Below are positions 1 to 9,926 of a stretch of 64,000 bases of DNA, in pieces. The stretch spans positions 372,001-436,000 of the forward strand of contig CAXUHB010000001.1 in the NCBI GenBank assembly GCA_964250755.1, read 5' to 3'. Each line of letters begins with the position of its first letter. Position 1 is the first letter of the stretch. The notes below the pieces were generated by a model. The model saw nothing but the letters and a program-made list of their open reading frames with translations, made no database searches and had not been told where the DNA came from. This stretch comes from DASWOJ01 sp964250755 (GTDB lineage Bacteria > Pseudomonadota > Alphaproteobacteria > Acetobacterales > Acetobacteraceae). The position numbers were made by a program, and so were the translations under genes.

Positions 1-130
1 GCCTCCCGATCCTCGTCATCCGCCCGTGCTTGCGCCCCCTTGGCGTGGAGCCTATGTGGACGTGCCAAGGATGGGGACCCGCGCCGGGCCGCCCGAGGAT
101 GGAAGGTCCCCCGCCATGGCCCCCGATCAT

Positions 131-1627
<1,497 letters not shown>

Positions 1628-1637
1628 GCGGTCCTTG

Positions 1638-2303
1638 GTGATCCGCGCCGTCGTGTTCGACGCCTACGGCACCCTGTTGGACGTCCACGGTGCCATGCAG
1701 CGCCACGCCGCCCGGTTGCCGCCGGATTGGGAGCGGATCAGCACGGAGTGGCGCACCAAGCAGGTCGAATACACCTGGGTGGACACCCTGACCGGCCACC
1801 ACCGGCGCGACTTCTGGCAGGTCACGCAGGACGCCCTGGCGTTCGTCGCCGCCCGCCACCGCATCACCGACCCGTCCGTGCTGCAAGCCCTGCTGGACGC
1901 CTACCGCCGGCTGCCCGCCTACCCCGACGCGGCCCCGGCGCTGCAAGTCCTGCGCGCACGCGGGCTGCGGACCGCCATCTTGTCCAATGGCGAACCCGGC
2001 ATGTTGCATGAGGCCGTGGACGCCGCCGGCCTGGCGCCCCTGCTGGATGCCGTGCTGTCCGTCGAGGATGCTGCGACCTTCAAGCCGGACCGGCGGGTGT
2101 ATCAGTTGGCCGAGGATCATTTCAGCCTGCCGCCGGGCCAGATGGCCTTCGTGTCGTCCAACGCCTGGGACGCCCAGGCTGCCGCGGCAGCAGGCTTCCG
2201 GGTGTTCTGGTGCAACCGCACGGTCCAGCCCGATGAATACGGCCTGCGCGCCGCGGCGGCCGAGGTGCCGTCCCTGTCCGCCCTGCCGGCCCTGCTGGCG
2301 TGA
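1638..2303 (+). CDS. HAD-family hydrolase, haloacid dehalogenase type II-like
   Basis: Predicted cytosolic HAD-superfamily hydrolase resembling (S)-2-haloacid dehalogenases, which replace the halogen of a 2-haloacid with hydroxyl through an aspartyl-enzyme intermediate. Motif I is VVFDAYGTLLD with nucleophile Asp8; motif II is ILSNGEPG; the motif III lysine sits in FKPDRRVY; the type II signature SSNAWDAQAA follows. The 221-residue length fits the family. The start is taken as GTG 1638, 10 nt after guaB; TTG 1635 is an alternative. The stop overlaps the GTG start of the next gene. The true substrate cannot be read from sequence; many members of this subfamily are phosphatases or housekeeping hydrolases rather than dehalogenases. 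Confidence 0.85.
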   Translation: MIRAVVFDAYGTLLDVHGAMQRHAARLPPDWERISTEWRTKQVEYTWVDTLTGHHRRDFWQVTQDALAFVAARHRITDPSVLQALLDAYRRLPAYPDAAPALQVLRARGLRTAILSNGEPGMLHEAVDAAGLAPLLDAVLSVEDAATFKPDRRVYQLAEDHFSLPPGQMAFVSSNAWDAQAAAAAGFRVFWCNRTVQPDEYGLRAAAAEVPSLSALPALLA

Positions 2304-3595
2304 CGCCCGCCGCGCGGCTGGCCGCCTCCATCGAGCTGCTGACCGAAATCGGGGAGCATCCCCGCCGCCCCGCGGACGCTGTGGCGAACGACTACTTCCG
2401 CGCCCGCCGCTTCATCGGCTCGGGCGACCGCCGGGCCGTGTCGGACCGGGCTTGGCGCGTGCTGCGCGAGCGCCGCCGGCTCGGCTGGTGGCTGGACCAT
2501 GCCGGCACCGCGCCCACGCCGCGCATGCTGGTGGCAGCCTCCCTGCTGCTGGAGGGCTGGACGGCTGCAGGCGTCGCTCAAAGTTACTCCGGCGGCCAGT
2601 ACGGCCCGGCGCCGCTGCTGCAGCCCGAAACCGCCGCCGTCCGCGCGCTGGAGGGTCGAACCCTGCAACACCCGGACATGCCGGACGCCGTGGTGGCCGA
2701 GGTGCCAGATTGGGTGCTGCCCCACCTGCAAGCCCGCTTCGGCGACCGGCTGCGGGCGGAGATGGACGCCGCGCTCGACCCCGCGCCGCTGGACCTGCGC
2801 GTGAACCTCCTGCGCGGCACGCGGGACGACGCCCGCGCCGCCCTGCTGGCGGAAGGGCTGGAGGCGGCGCCGACGCCGCTCTCCCCTTGGGGCCTGCGCA
2901 TAGATGGCCGCCGTGCCGTGACCAGTGGCCCGGCGTTCCAGACGGGGCTGGTGGAGATACAGGACGAGGGCAGCCAGCTCGTTGCGGCCCTGGTGGGCGC
3001 CACGCCCGACATGCGCGTCGTGGACTGGTGCGCCGGGGCAGGGGGCAAGACGCTGGCCCTGGCGATGCTGATGCGGAACCGCGGCCAGCTCGTCGCCTGC
3101 GACGTATCCGCGCCCCGGCTGGAGGGTGCCACCCGCCGCCTGCGCCGCGCCGGGGTCAGCAACACGGAGCGGCATCTGGTCGCCCCCGGGGACAAGTGGG
3201 CCAAGCGCCGGGCCGGCACCTTCGACCGCGTGCTGGTGGACGCGCCCTGCACCGGCACCGGCACCTGGCGCCGCAACCCGGACGCCCGGCTGCGCCTGCG
3301 GGAACTGGACTTGGACGAGCTGCGCCCGAAGCAGGCCGGCATCCTGGACGCCGCCGCGCGTCTGGTGCGGGTCGGCGGGCGGCTGGTGTATGCGACGTGC
3401 TCCCTGCTGATGGAGGAGAATGAGGCGCAGGTGGACGCCTTCCTGGCCCGCACCCTAGGCTTCCACGTCGTGCCGCTGGATCAGGCCTGGACGCTGGACG
3501 CCCCCGTGCCGTGTCCCGGTCCCTACCTCTCCCTGACTCCGCTGCGCCATGGCACCGATGGCTTCTTCGGAGCCGTGCTGGAGCGGGCGGCCTGA
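2300..3595 (+). CDS. RsmB/NOP-family RNA (cytosine-C5) methyltransferase
   Basis: Predicted SAM-dependent RNA m5C methyltransferase of the RsmB/NOP/Sun group, 431 residues. The SAM-binding motif VDWCAGAGGKT lies near residues 237-247. The two catalytic cysteines are visible: Cys317 in DAPCTGTGTWRR and Cys367 in ATCSLLMEENE. An N-terminal region of about 170 residues probably binds RNA. It starts with GTG at 2300, overlapping the stop of the HAD gene by 4 nt, and its own stop overlaps the next ATG by 1 nt, so these genes are probably co-translated. Alphaproteobacteria often carry such a gene between guaB and guaA, as here. Whether the target is 16S C967 (RsmB proper) or another site is not determined. 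Confidence 0.93.
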   Translation: MTPAARLAASIELLTEIGEHPRRPADAVANDYFRARRFIGSGDRRAVSDRAWRVLRERRRLGWWLDHAGTAPTPRMLVAASLLLEGWTAAGVAQSYSGGQYGPAPLLQPETAAVRALEGRTLQHPDMPDAVVAEVPDWVLPHLQARFGDRLRAEMDAALDPAPLDLRVNLLRGTRDDARAALLAEGLEAAPTPLSPWGLRIDGRRAVTSGPAFQTGLVEIQDEGSQLVAALVGATPDMRVVDWCAGAGGKTLALAMLMRNRGQLVACDVSAPRLEGATRRLRRAGVSNTERHLVAPGDKWAKRRAGTFDRVLVDAPCTGTGTWRRNPDARLRLRELDLDELRPKQAGILDAAARLVRVGGRLVYATCSLLMEENEAQVDAFLARTLGFHVVPLDQAWTLDAPVPCPGPYLSLTPLRHGTDGFFGAVLERAA

Positions 3596-4125
3596 TGCTG
3601 GTCCGTCCGGCGCGTCCGGACGATGCGGCGGGGATCGCGGCGGTCCATGTCCCGGCGTGGCAAGGCGCCTATGCCGGCATCCTGCCACAAGCCTACCTGG
3701 CCGGCATGTCCCGCGGGCGCCAGGCCGCCTACTACCATGCCCGAATCCTGGCCGGCCCCGGCGTGTTCGTGGCCGCCGCGCCCGGCGTGATCGGCTTCGC
3801 CACCGCCGCCCGCCCGCGCACGCGGGGGCTGGGTGATGGCGAGATCGAGACTCTCTACGTGTTGGATGATTGGCGCGAGCAGGGCGTGGGCCGCGGCCTG
3901 CTGCGCGCCGCCGCCAGGCACCTGCACGATGCCGGATGCGGCAGCGCGTTCCTGTGGGTGCTGCGCGACAACCCGAGCCGCTGGTTCTACGAGCGCATGG
4001 GCGGACGCGCGGCGATGGAGTCCGATGTGCGGGTGGCCGGGACGGCGGTGCCGCAGGTGGCCTTCGTGTGGGACCCGATCACGCCGCTGCTGGGCCTCGC
4101 CCCATCCACGGACGCACCGGGATAG
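3595..4125 (+). CDS. GNAT-family N-acetyltransferase
   Basis: Cytosolic acetyl-CoA-dependent acyltransferase of the GNAT fold, 176 residues. The N-terminus (MLVRPARPDDAAGIAAVHV) is typical, and the acetyl-CoA pyrophosphate loop is seen as REQGVGRGLL near residues 97-106, followed by the helix AAARHLHDAG and the C-terminal WFYERMGG motif that is common in RimI-like members. The ATG at 3595 overlaps the stop of the methyltransferase by one base, which decides the start. The acceptor substrate is unknown; position in a guaB-methyltransferase operon does not identify it. Confidence 0.88.
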   Translation: MLVRPARPDDAAGIAAVHVPAWQGAYAGILPQAYLAGMSRGRQAAYYHARILAGPGVFVAAAPGVIGFATAARPRTRGLGDGEIETLYVLDDWREQGVGRGLLRAAARHLHDAGCGSAFLWVLRDNPSRWFYERMGGRAAMESDVRVAGTAVPQVAFVWDPITPLLGLAPSTDAPG

Positions 4126-4223
4126 GCAGCGCGCCGCCGCCCTAAACGGGACACGATGCTGCGCGAGCCTGGGCTTCATCCGCCCAGCAAGGGCCACGCA
4201 ACGCGACGCAGCACGAGGGCGCC

Positions 4224-4694
4224 ATGTCCCAGACCATGCCGTTCGGATCCGACAGCCCGTCCCGTCCGCCAGCACGCCCGCGGCGGATCGGCCGCATCCT
4301 CCTGTTCGTTGGGCTGGGCATCGCAGCCTTCATCGGCGCCATCTTCGGCCTGGTGTTCATGTTCACCCAGGACATGACCCGGGCCGGGAATGACTTCATG
4401 GCGGCCTTCACGGGACCCCAGCCCGCGGCGGCCTGGCGCATGGCGTCGCCGGCGTTGCAGGGAACGATCAGCGAGGAGGAGTTCGCGCGGCTTCCCATGG
4501 TGCGGACCTGGCAGGGCGCGTCCGTGTCCTGGAGCAGCCGGAGCCGGACCAACAACGAGGGCGTCCTGGGCGGCACGATCAGCCAGACGGCCGGCCGGAC
4601 CACCCCGATACGCCTCAAGCTGACGAAGAGCGCTGCCGACGTCTGGCAGGTCCTGGGCATCACGGTCGGCCCCGGCGCGGCGGGCGGGTCCTGA
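4224..4694 (+). CDS. Membrane-anchored hypothetical protein
   Basis: A 156-residue protein not assigned to a family. Residues 1-25 are Pro/Arg-rich and positively charged, followed by one membrane segment (about 26-47, ILLFVGLGIAAFIGAIFG), so it is probably an inner-membrane protein with its C-terminal 105 residues in the periplasm. That domain has a mixed alpha/beta look (FMAAFTGPQPAAAWRMASP at the front, IRLKLTKSAADVWQVLGITV at the end) resembling small NTF2/DUF4864-like lumazine-binding folds, but the resemblance is weak. It starts at the first ATG after a 98-nt gap. Confidence 0.7.
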   Translation: MSQTMPFGSDSPSRPPARPRRIGRILLFVGLGIAAFIGAIFGLVFMFTQDMTRAGNDFMAAFTGPQPAAAWRMASPALQGTISEEEFARLPMVRTWQGASVSWSSRSRTNNEGVLGGTISQTAGRTTPIRLKLTKSAADVWQVLGITVGPGAAGGS

Positions 4695-4760
4695 TCCCCG
4701 CCCAAGCTGCGCCTTGGCCCGGCATTGTGCTATCGTCAGAGCATTGTTGGGGAACACGCC

Positions 4761-5330
4761 ATGTCCGATGCAGGCGAGCTTCTGGTACGGCACAAGCTGA
4801 CCGTGGCCGACATCTACCGGATGCTGGATGCCGGCATCCTGCACGAGGACAGCCGGGTCGAGCTGATAGACGGAGAGCTGCTCGACATGGCGCCAATCGG
4901 TTCGGACCACGCAACCACGGTGGACAGGTTGATGAAGGCGTTGGTTCTGGCCTGCGGGGACCGCGCCATCGTCCGGGCGCAGAACCCAGTGCGCCTGGAT
5001 GACTTGAACGAGCCGCAGCCGGACTTCTCCATCCTGCGTCCCCGCCCTGATGGCTACCGCCACGGCCACCCCGGCCCGGCTGACGTCCTGCTGTTGATAG
5101 AGGTCGCCGACAGCTCCCTACGGTTCGACCGCCGGGTCAAGCTGCCGCTGTATGCCCGGTTCGGCATCCCGGAAGTATGGATCGCCGACCTGCAGCGCCG
5201 CGTGCTGGAGCGGCACTTGTCGCCGATGGGCAGCGCCTACGCCACGTCAACGGAACACTAGCCGGGCGAGCGCCTGCCCCTGGCGCTCCTGCCCGAGGCG
5301 GCAGTGACGCTGGCCGGCATCTTCGATTAG
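4761..5330 (+). pseudogene. Uma2-family (DUF820) nuclease gene broken by two compensating indels
   Basis: The reading frame from 4761 gives a PD-(D/E)XK Uma2-like protein with the expected acidic and basic residues (Glu34 in VELIDGEL, Asp88 in QPDFSILR, Glu114 in LLLIEVADSS, Lys127) and ends early at TAG 5259-5261, after 166 residues. The normal end of the family is still present. The motif RHVNGTLAG is read in the -1 frame between about 5240 and 5266, then GERLPLALLPEAAVTLAGIFD resumes in the original frame and stops at 5328-5330. One base lost near 5239 and one gained in the GGG run at 5264-5266 explain this. The truncated product keeps the catalytic residues but loses the last strand. Either a real double mutation or two sequencing errors; Uma2 genes are common accessory genes of unclear role. 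Confidence 0.8.
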
Positions 5331-5359
5331 GCTGGGACGCCAGGGAGCGTCCGTCCGCC

Positions 5360-5635
5360 ATGGTGATGGACAAGGACGCAGGCCGCCGCTGGCGCCGGCG
5401 CATCCGTGAGGTCTTGGACACCCAATGGGACCCGATTGGGGTCGGCGGGCAATCGCCGGACGAATACGAAGCCTATGCGGGACGGGTGGCAGCGATGCTC
5501 CGTGCCGGCGCATCCGATGCGGAGCTGTCCGGCTACCTGCATTGGGTCGAAACCGCGCACATGGGTCTGCCCGGTGATCCCGTCCGCATGGGCAAGGTCG
5601 TGGCCTCGCTCCGCGGCGTCGGATGGATGCACTGA
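5360..5635 (+). CDS. Small conserved hypothetical protein
   Basis: A 91-residue soluble protein, read from ATG 5360 about 30 nt after the broken Uma2 gene. The recognisable core is VLDTQWDPIGV followed by DEYEAYAGRVAAMLRAGASDAELSGYL, a pattern I have seen in small bacterial proteins loosely resembling DUF1871. The function is unknown. High GC3 and in-frame continuity support it as a real gene; the upstream part of this frame overlaps the Uma2 remnant and is not coding. guaA begins 80 nt later on the same strand. Confidence 0.65.
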   Translation: MVMDKDAGRRWRRRIREVLDTQWDPIGVGGQSPDEYEAYAGRVAAMLRAGASDAELSGYLHWVETAHMGLPGDPVRMGKVVASLRGVGWMH

Positions 5636-5715
5636 ACCCACCGCGCCGGCGATGCCGTGACGTTGCGGGCACACTTCGCTTGCGCCCCAAGCCCGCCCAT
5701 GCTGCAAGCTGCACC

Positions 5716-7287
5716 ATGACCCAGCCCGCCAGCCCCGCCGCCCAAGACCGCGTCCTGATCCTGGACTTCGGCAGCCAGTTCACCCAGCTCATCGCCCGCC
5801 GCGTGCGGGAATCCGGCGTTTATTGCGAGATCATGCCCGCCACCGCCGACCCGGCCCGCATGGAGGCGTTCGACGCCCGCGCCTACATCCTGTCTGGCGG
5901 CCCGGCCTCCGTCCTGGACACCGCCGGGCCGCGCGTGCCGCAGCAGGTGTTCGACAGCGGCGTGCCGGTCCTGGGCATCTGCTACGGCCAGCAGGCCATG
6001 TGCGCCCACCTGGGTGGCGAGGTCAGCCTGTCCGACCACCAGGAGTTCGGCTCGGCCGTCGTGGACGTGACCAGCGACTGCGAGCTGTTCCACGGCGCCT
6101 GGGCGCCGGGTGGGCGCGAGCAGGTGTGGATGAGCCACGGCGACCGCGTGACCCGGCTGCCGCCAGGCTTCCGCGTCGTGGCCAGCAGCGAGGGTGCGCC
6201 GTTCGCCGTCATCGCCGACGATGCCCGGCGCTACTACGGCACCATGTTCCATCCGGAGGTCGTGCACACCCCGCACGGGCGGCAGTTGCTGGCCAACTTC
6301 ACACACCGCGTCGCGGGATTGCAGGGTGGGTGGAGCATGGCCGGCTTCCGCGGCGCGCAGATTGAGCGCATCCGCGCCCAGGTCGGCAAGGGCCGGGTCA
6401 TCTGCGGGCTGTCGGGTGGGGTGGACAGCTCGGTGGCTGCGGCGCTGATCCATGAGGCCATCGGCGACCAGCTCACGTGCATCTTCGTGGACAGCGGATT
6501 GCTCCGGCTGGGGGAGGCGGAGGAGGTCGTGCACACCTTCCGCGACCGCTTCAACATCAAGCTGGTCCATCGGGACGCCGCGGACCTGTTCCTGTCGCAG
6601 CTTGACGGCGTCACCGACCCTGAGGCCAAGCGCAAGGCCATCGGCCGCGTGTTCATTGAGGTGTTCGAGGAAGAGGCCGCCCGCGTCGGCGGCGCCGACT
6701 TCCTGGCCCAAGGCACGCTGTATCCCGACGTGATCGAGAGCGTCAGCGCCCACGGCGGCCCCAGCGTCACCATCAAGTCGCACCACAACGTCGGCGGCCT
6801 GCCCGCGCACATGCGGATGCAGCTGGTCGAACCCCTGCGCGACCTGTTCAAGGACGAGGTCCGCGTGCTGGGCCGCGAACTCGGCGTGCCCGAGCACATC
6901 GTCGGCCGCCACCCCTTCCCCGGCCCCGGCCTCGCCATACGCATCCCCGGCGCCGTAACCCGCGAGCGGTTGGACATCCTGCGCCGGGCCGATGCGGTGT
7001 TCCTGGAGGAGATACGCGCCGCCGGCCTGTACGACGCGATCTGGCAGGCCTTCGCCGTCCTGCTGCCGGTCCGCACCGTCGGCGTGATGGGCGACGGCCG
7101 CACCTACGACAACGCCTGCGCGCTCCGCGCTGTGACCAGCGTGGATGGCATGACGGCGGAGGTCTACCCGTTCAGCATGGAGTTCCTGGCCCGGGTGGCG
7201 ACTCGGATCGTGAACGAGGTGCGCGGGATCAACCGGGTGACCTACGACATCACGAGCAAGCCGCCGGGTACGATCGAGTGGGAGTAG
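5716..7287 (+). CDS. guaA: GMP synthase (glutamine-hydrolysing)
   Basis: Converts XMP, ATP and glutamine to GMP, the step after GuaB. The 523-residue protein has an N-terminal class I glutamine amidotransferase with nucleophile Cys89 (GICYGQQAM) and the His179/Glu181 pair in MFHPEVVHT, an ATP-pyrophosphatase domain with the P-loop SGGVDSS near residues 233-239, and a C-terminal dimerisation domain ending DITSKPPGTIEWE, which is the conserved family terminus. The start at 5716 (MTQPASPAAQDRVLILDFGSQ) gives a normal length; the frame stays open upstream to 5623 but without conserved residues. Confidence 0.98.
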   Translation: MTQPASPAAQDRVLILDFGSQFTQLIARRVRESGVYCEIMPATADPARMEAFDARAYILSGGPASVLDTAGPRVPQQVFDSGVPVLGICYGQQAMCAHLGGEVSLSDHQEFGSAVVDVTSDCELFHGAWAPGGREQVWMSHGDRVTRLPPGFRVVASSEGAPFAVIADDARRYYGTMFHPEVVHTPHGRQLLANFTHRVAGLQGGWSMAGFRGAQIERIRAQVGKGRVICGLSGGVDSSVAAALIHEAIGDQLTCIFVDSGLLRLGEAEEVVHTFRDRFNIKLVHRDAADLFLSQLDGVTDPEAKRKAIGRVFIEVFEEEAARVGGADFLAQGTLYPDVIESVSAHGGPSVTIKSHHNVGGLPAHMRMQLVEPLRDLFKDEVRVLGRELGVPEHIVGRHPFPGPGLAIRIPGAVTRERLDILRRADAVFLEEIRAAGLYDAIWQAFAVLLPVRTVGVMGDGRTYDNACALRAVTSVDGMTAEVYPFSMEFLARVATRIVNEVRGINRVTYDITSKPPGTIEWE

Positions 7288-7291
7288 GTCG

Positions 7292-7696
7292 CTAAGTCTC
7301 GAATGGGTTGAACGTCTCAATGCCGAGCAACGCGAAGTCGCGGGTGTTTCGCGTTGCGACGATAAGGTTGTGGACCACTGCCGTCGCAGCAATCATCGCA
7401 TCCTGCGCCAAGCTGCCGGGGCGGCAGTGCATCAGCCTCGCCCACTCTCGGAAAGCCGGTCCGTCCATTGGCAGTATAGGGTAGCCGCCTGCAGTGCGTG
7501 CGATCCATGCTTCAAGCTCGGCCGCCTTTTCCGGATCATGGTCCCGGGTACGCTCTGCGCCGGTCTGTAGCTCGCCTATGGTCAATGCCGACACATGCAG
7601 GTTTGCATCCGGCTGGCTCGCGACCCAGGCCAGTACGGCGCCATGCGGACGCAGCCGGCGGAACTCTGAGACGACGTTCGTATCCAGGAGATACAC
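7292..7696 (-). CDS. vapC: VapC-like PIN-domain toxin
   Basis: Predicted ribonuclease toxin of a type II toxin-antitoxin pair, 134 residues, cytosolic. All four acidic residues of the PIN active site are present: Asp5 (MYLLDTNVVSE), Glu42 (TIGELQTG), Asp99 (LAQDAMIAATA) and Asp120 (NTRDF). It lies 6 nt downstream of a Phd/YefM-type antitoxin, the standard gene order. Base composition is clearly AT-richer than the flanking guaA and aminotransferase genes, which suggests acquisition. The stop codon sits 4 nt from the guaA stop, so the two genes converge with almost no gap and no visible terminator. Confidence 0.92.
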   Translation of the reverse strand: MYLLDTNVVSEFRRLRPHGAVLAWVASQPDANLHVSALTIGELQTGAERTRDHDPEKAAELEAWIARTAGGYPILPMDGPAFREWARLMHCRPGSLAQDAMIAATAVVHNLIVATRNTRDFALLGIETFNPFET

Positions 7697-7702
7697 TGCG
7701 CC

Positions 7703-7969
7703 TCAGTCCAGGTCCTCAATCTCGCGGCTTCGGAGCTGGCTACGCTCTGGCATATCGAAGTCGCCCCGCGGGTGGTCTGCCAACAGCCACTCTTTCAAGG
7801 TCGGCCGGCTTGCGTGCTGAAGGCGCCGCCACTCCGCTATGGGCACCAGCACGGCGGCTTCGGCACCCCGCTTGGTGACGATCTGCGGACCCTCGGTCTG
7901 ACAGGTGTCCAGCAACTCGCTAAAGCGCGCCTTGGCATCCTGGACCTGCCACGTACGCATCGCGACCAA
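7703..7969 (-). CDS. Phd/YefM-family antitoxin
   Basis: Predicted antitoxin that neutralises the PIN toxin encoded 6 nt downstream and represses their shared promoter. The 88-residue protein has the Phd/YefM N-terminal DNA-binding and dimerisation pattern (WQVQDAKARFSELLD, then GPQIVTKRGAEAAVLVP) and a basic/acidic C-terminal tail (ERSQLRSREIEDLD) of the kind that wraps the toxin. ATG 7960 (MRTWQVQ) is an alternative start and fits the family better. The promoter should lie in the 140 nt between this gene and the divergent aminotransferase. Confidence 0.9.
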   Translation of the reverse strand: MVAMRTWQVQDAKARFSELLDTCQTEGPQIVTKRGAEAAVLVPIAEWRRLQHASRPTLKEWLLADHPRGDFDMPERSQLRSREIEDLD

Positions 7970-8113
7970 CCTTCCAACATCTGGTCAGAAACCTGGTCAT
8001 CCCACAGCCGGGTTGCAAGCTTCATTGCCTCCATCTTGTGCGCGTTACCTACATTCGGTACCGTTCCTTCACGTCCGCGCAGTTCGGCATCTCACCAACA
8101 GGACCCATCTCCC

Positions 8114-9289
8114 ATGACCCGCAAGACCGGACGCCAGTTCTTCGCCAACCCCGGCCCGACCAACATCCCCGATTCCGTCCTGCGCGCCATGGACCGCGCC
8201 ACCATAGACTTCAACGACCCCGAGTTCACCGCCGTGTTCAACCAGGGCGTCGCCGGCCTCAAACGCGTGCTGCGGACGGAGGGGGAGGTGTTCCTCTACA
8301 CCGCCTCCGGCCACGGCTCGTGGGAGGCGACGCTGCAGAACCTGCTGTCCCCGGGGGACGAGGTGCTGGTGCTGGAGACCGGGTGGTTCAGCGAGGGCTG
8401 GGCCGAGATGGCGGTGAAGCTGGGCGTGACGCCGCGCACCGTGGCGGCCGACTGGCGCCGGGGTGTGGACATGGCGGCGGTGCGGAATGCCCTGAGGGCG
8501 GACACCGCCCATGCGCTCAAGGCCGTGCTGGCCGTCCACAACGAGACCGCGACCGGCCTGGTCCTGCCGCTGGCGGAGCTGCGGGCCGAGCTGGACGCCG
8601 CCGGGCACCCGGCGCTGTTGCTGGTGGACACGATCTCGTCCCTGGGATCGCTGGACTTCCGCATGGACGAGTGGGGCATAGACGCCGTGGTGGGCGGCAG
8701 CCAGAAAGGGCTGATGCTGCCCACCGGGTTCAGCTTCACCGCCGTGTCCGCCAAGGGCATGGCGGCGCATGCAACGGCGGGGCTGCCGCGGCACTACTTC
8801 GACTGGTCCATGATGATGAAGCGCCCGCAGCGCAGCTTCGTCGGCACCATCCCGACCAGCCTGTTCTACGGCTTGCAGGAAAGCCTGCGCCTGATCGAGC
8901 TGGAAGGGCTGGATGCCGTCGTGGCCCGGCATCACCGCCTGGCGGAAGCCGCGCGCCGGGCCGTCCGCGCCTGGTCCGGCAACAACGGGCCGCAACTGTT
9001 CGGCCTGGACCCGGCGCGGCTGTCGGACAGCGTGACCGCCGTACTGATGCCGGACGGGCACAACGCCAACGCCATGCGTAAGGTGGCGCTGGACCGCTTC
9101 AACGTCTCGCTCGGCGGCGGCCTGGGCAAGCTGGACGGCCAGGTGTTCCGCATCGGCCACCTGGGCGACCTGAACGAGCCGATGCTGCTGGGCACCCTGG
9201 GCGTCGTGGAAATGAGCCTGCGCCAAGCCGGCGTGCCGCACGGGCGCGGCGGGGTGGAGGCCGCGATGGACTGGCTGGCGGCCGCGTAG
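8114..9289 (+). CDS. Class V aminotransferase, serine/alanine-glyoxylate type
   Basis: PLP enzyme of 391 residues that resembles serine-glyoxylate aminotransferase (SgaA) of Hyphomicrobium and Methylobacterium: the N-terminus FFANPGPTNIPDSVLRAM and the PLP lysine Lys198 in GGSQKGLMLPTG are diagnostic. Members convert glyoxylate to glycine using serine or alanine. Methylotrophic serine-cycle genes are not in the window, so glyoxylate detoxification is as likely as C1 assimilation. ATG 8114 is chosen because the conserved sequence begins at once; the frame is open for 114 codons further upstream but overlaps the antitoxin gene on the other strand. The stop codon is part of a perfect hairpin shared with the convergent Uma2 gene. 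Confidence 0.92.
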   Translation: MTRKTGRQFFANPGPTNIPDSVLRAMDRATIDFNDPEFTAVFNQGVAGLKRVLRTEGEVFLYTASGHGSWEATLQNLLSPGDEVLVLETGWFSEGWAEMAVKLGVTPRTVAADWRRGVDMAAVRNALRADTAHALKAVLAVHNETATGLVLPLAELRAELDAAGHPALLLVDTISSLGSLDFRMDEWGIDAVVGGSQKGLMLPTGFSFTAVSAKGMAAHATAGLPRHYFDWSMMMKRPQRSFVGTIPTSLFYGLQESLRLIELEGLDAVVARHHRLAEAARRAVRAWSGNNGPQLFGLDPARLSDSVTAVLMPDGHNANAMRKVALDRFNVSLGGGLGKLDGQVFRIGHLGDLNEPMLLGTLGVVEMSLRQAGVPHGRGGVEAAMDWLAAA

Positions 9290-9306
9290 GCAGGGGCCTA
9301 CGCGGC
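9281..9306. terminator. Perfect hairpin covering the stop codons of two convergent genes
   Basis: Arms 9281-9291 and 9296-9306 (GCCGCGTAGGC and its exact complement) with a 4-nt loop AGGG. It contains the TAG stop of the aminotransferase (9287-9289) in one arm and the TAG stop of the convergent Uma2 gene (complement of 9298-9300) in the other. There is no T-run on either side, so it is not a classical intrinsic terminator, but as an 11-bp GC stem it could block read-through or protect 3-prime ends on both strands. Confidence 0.55.
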
Positions 9307-9888
9307 GGGGGGCCGCCAGAGCGGGGTGCCCTCGTAGATGTCCAGCAACGGAAGCCTCATTCCAATGCTGTTCAGCATGATGCCGCCCGACTTGGTTTCC
9401 TGTGGGTCCTTGGGCCAGTTGCCATCATCGCCCCGACGCAGGAGTTCGGCGCCCACAAAGACGGACTGCAAAACAAGGATTTCCTGAATGCTTGGGATGC
9501 TGGCGTAGGCCCACAAGTTCGCCCGCGTTTCGGCTTGGTTGCTGGGCGACAGTATCTCGACGACCAGGATCGGGTCGGTGATGCTGGACTGCCCGACCTC
9601 CAGAGGTGAGCAGGTAATCGCCAGGTCCGGTACGCGCATGTTGATGTCGGACAGCACGCGCGGAACGACGCCGGGTGTGGTCAGGACGCGGCACCCAGGG
9701 TTTTGGCTCCGAAGATGGTTGCCGATCAACCGCGCGAGTTCGCTTTGCAGGGCGCCGTGAATGGTGCTGGGCGGCACCATCGTATGCGGGACTCCATTCA
9801 CTAGTTGCCACAGCTCCGACCCGCCTGGGTTCCAGGCAAGGAACTCCTCCAGCGACATGCACACCGGAACCTTGGCAAGGGCGTTCAT
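9298..9888 (-). CDS. Uma2-family protein, probably catalytically inactive
   Basis: A 196-residue DUF820/Uma2 fold (PD-(D/E)XK superfamily). The core VPDLAI with Asp88 and ILVVEILSPSNQ with Glu111 are recognisable. The lysine expected about 13 residues after the Glu is Asn124 (ETRANLWAY) and the N-terminal acidic position is Gln28 (LWQLVNGVP), so nuclease activity looks doubtful. The C-terminus (LLDIYEGTPLW) resembles that of the Uma2 gene at 14.4 kb. Base composition is AT-richer than the neighbours. It is convergent with the aminotransferase and follows mntR by 38 nt on the same strand; no functional link to manganese is implied. Confidence 0.85.
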   Translation of the reverse strand: MNALAKVPVCMSLEEFLAWNPGGSELWQLVNGVPHTMVPPSTIHGALQSELARLIGNHLRSQNPGCRVLTTPGVVPRVLSDINMRVPDLAITCSPLEVGQSSITDPILVVEILSPSNQAETRANLWAYASIPSIQEILVLQSVFVGAELLRRGDDGNWPKDPQETKSGGIMLNSIGMRLPLLDIYEGTPLWRPPAA

Positions 9889-9926
9889 GCCCGCATCCTA
9901 TCCAACCCGGCCCCCTGCCGCCGCCA

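Noticed and set aside
5533..7392. A 619-codon minus-strand frame opposite guaA
   Set aside because: No motifs; guaA on the plus strand is unambiguous.
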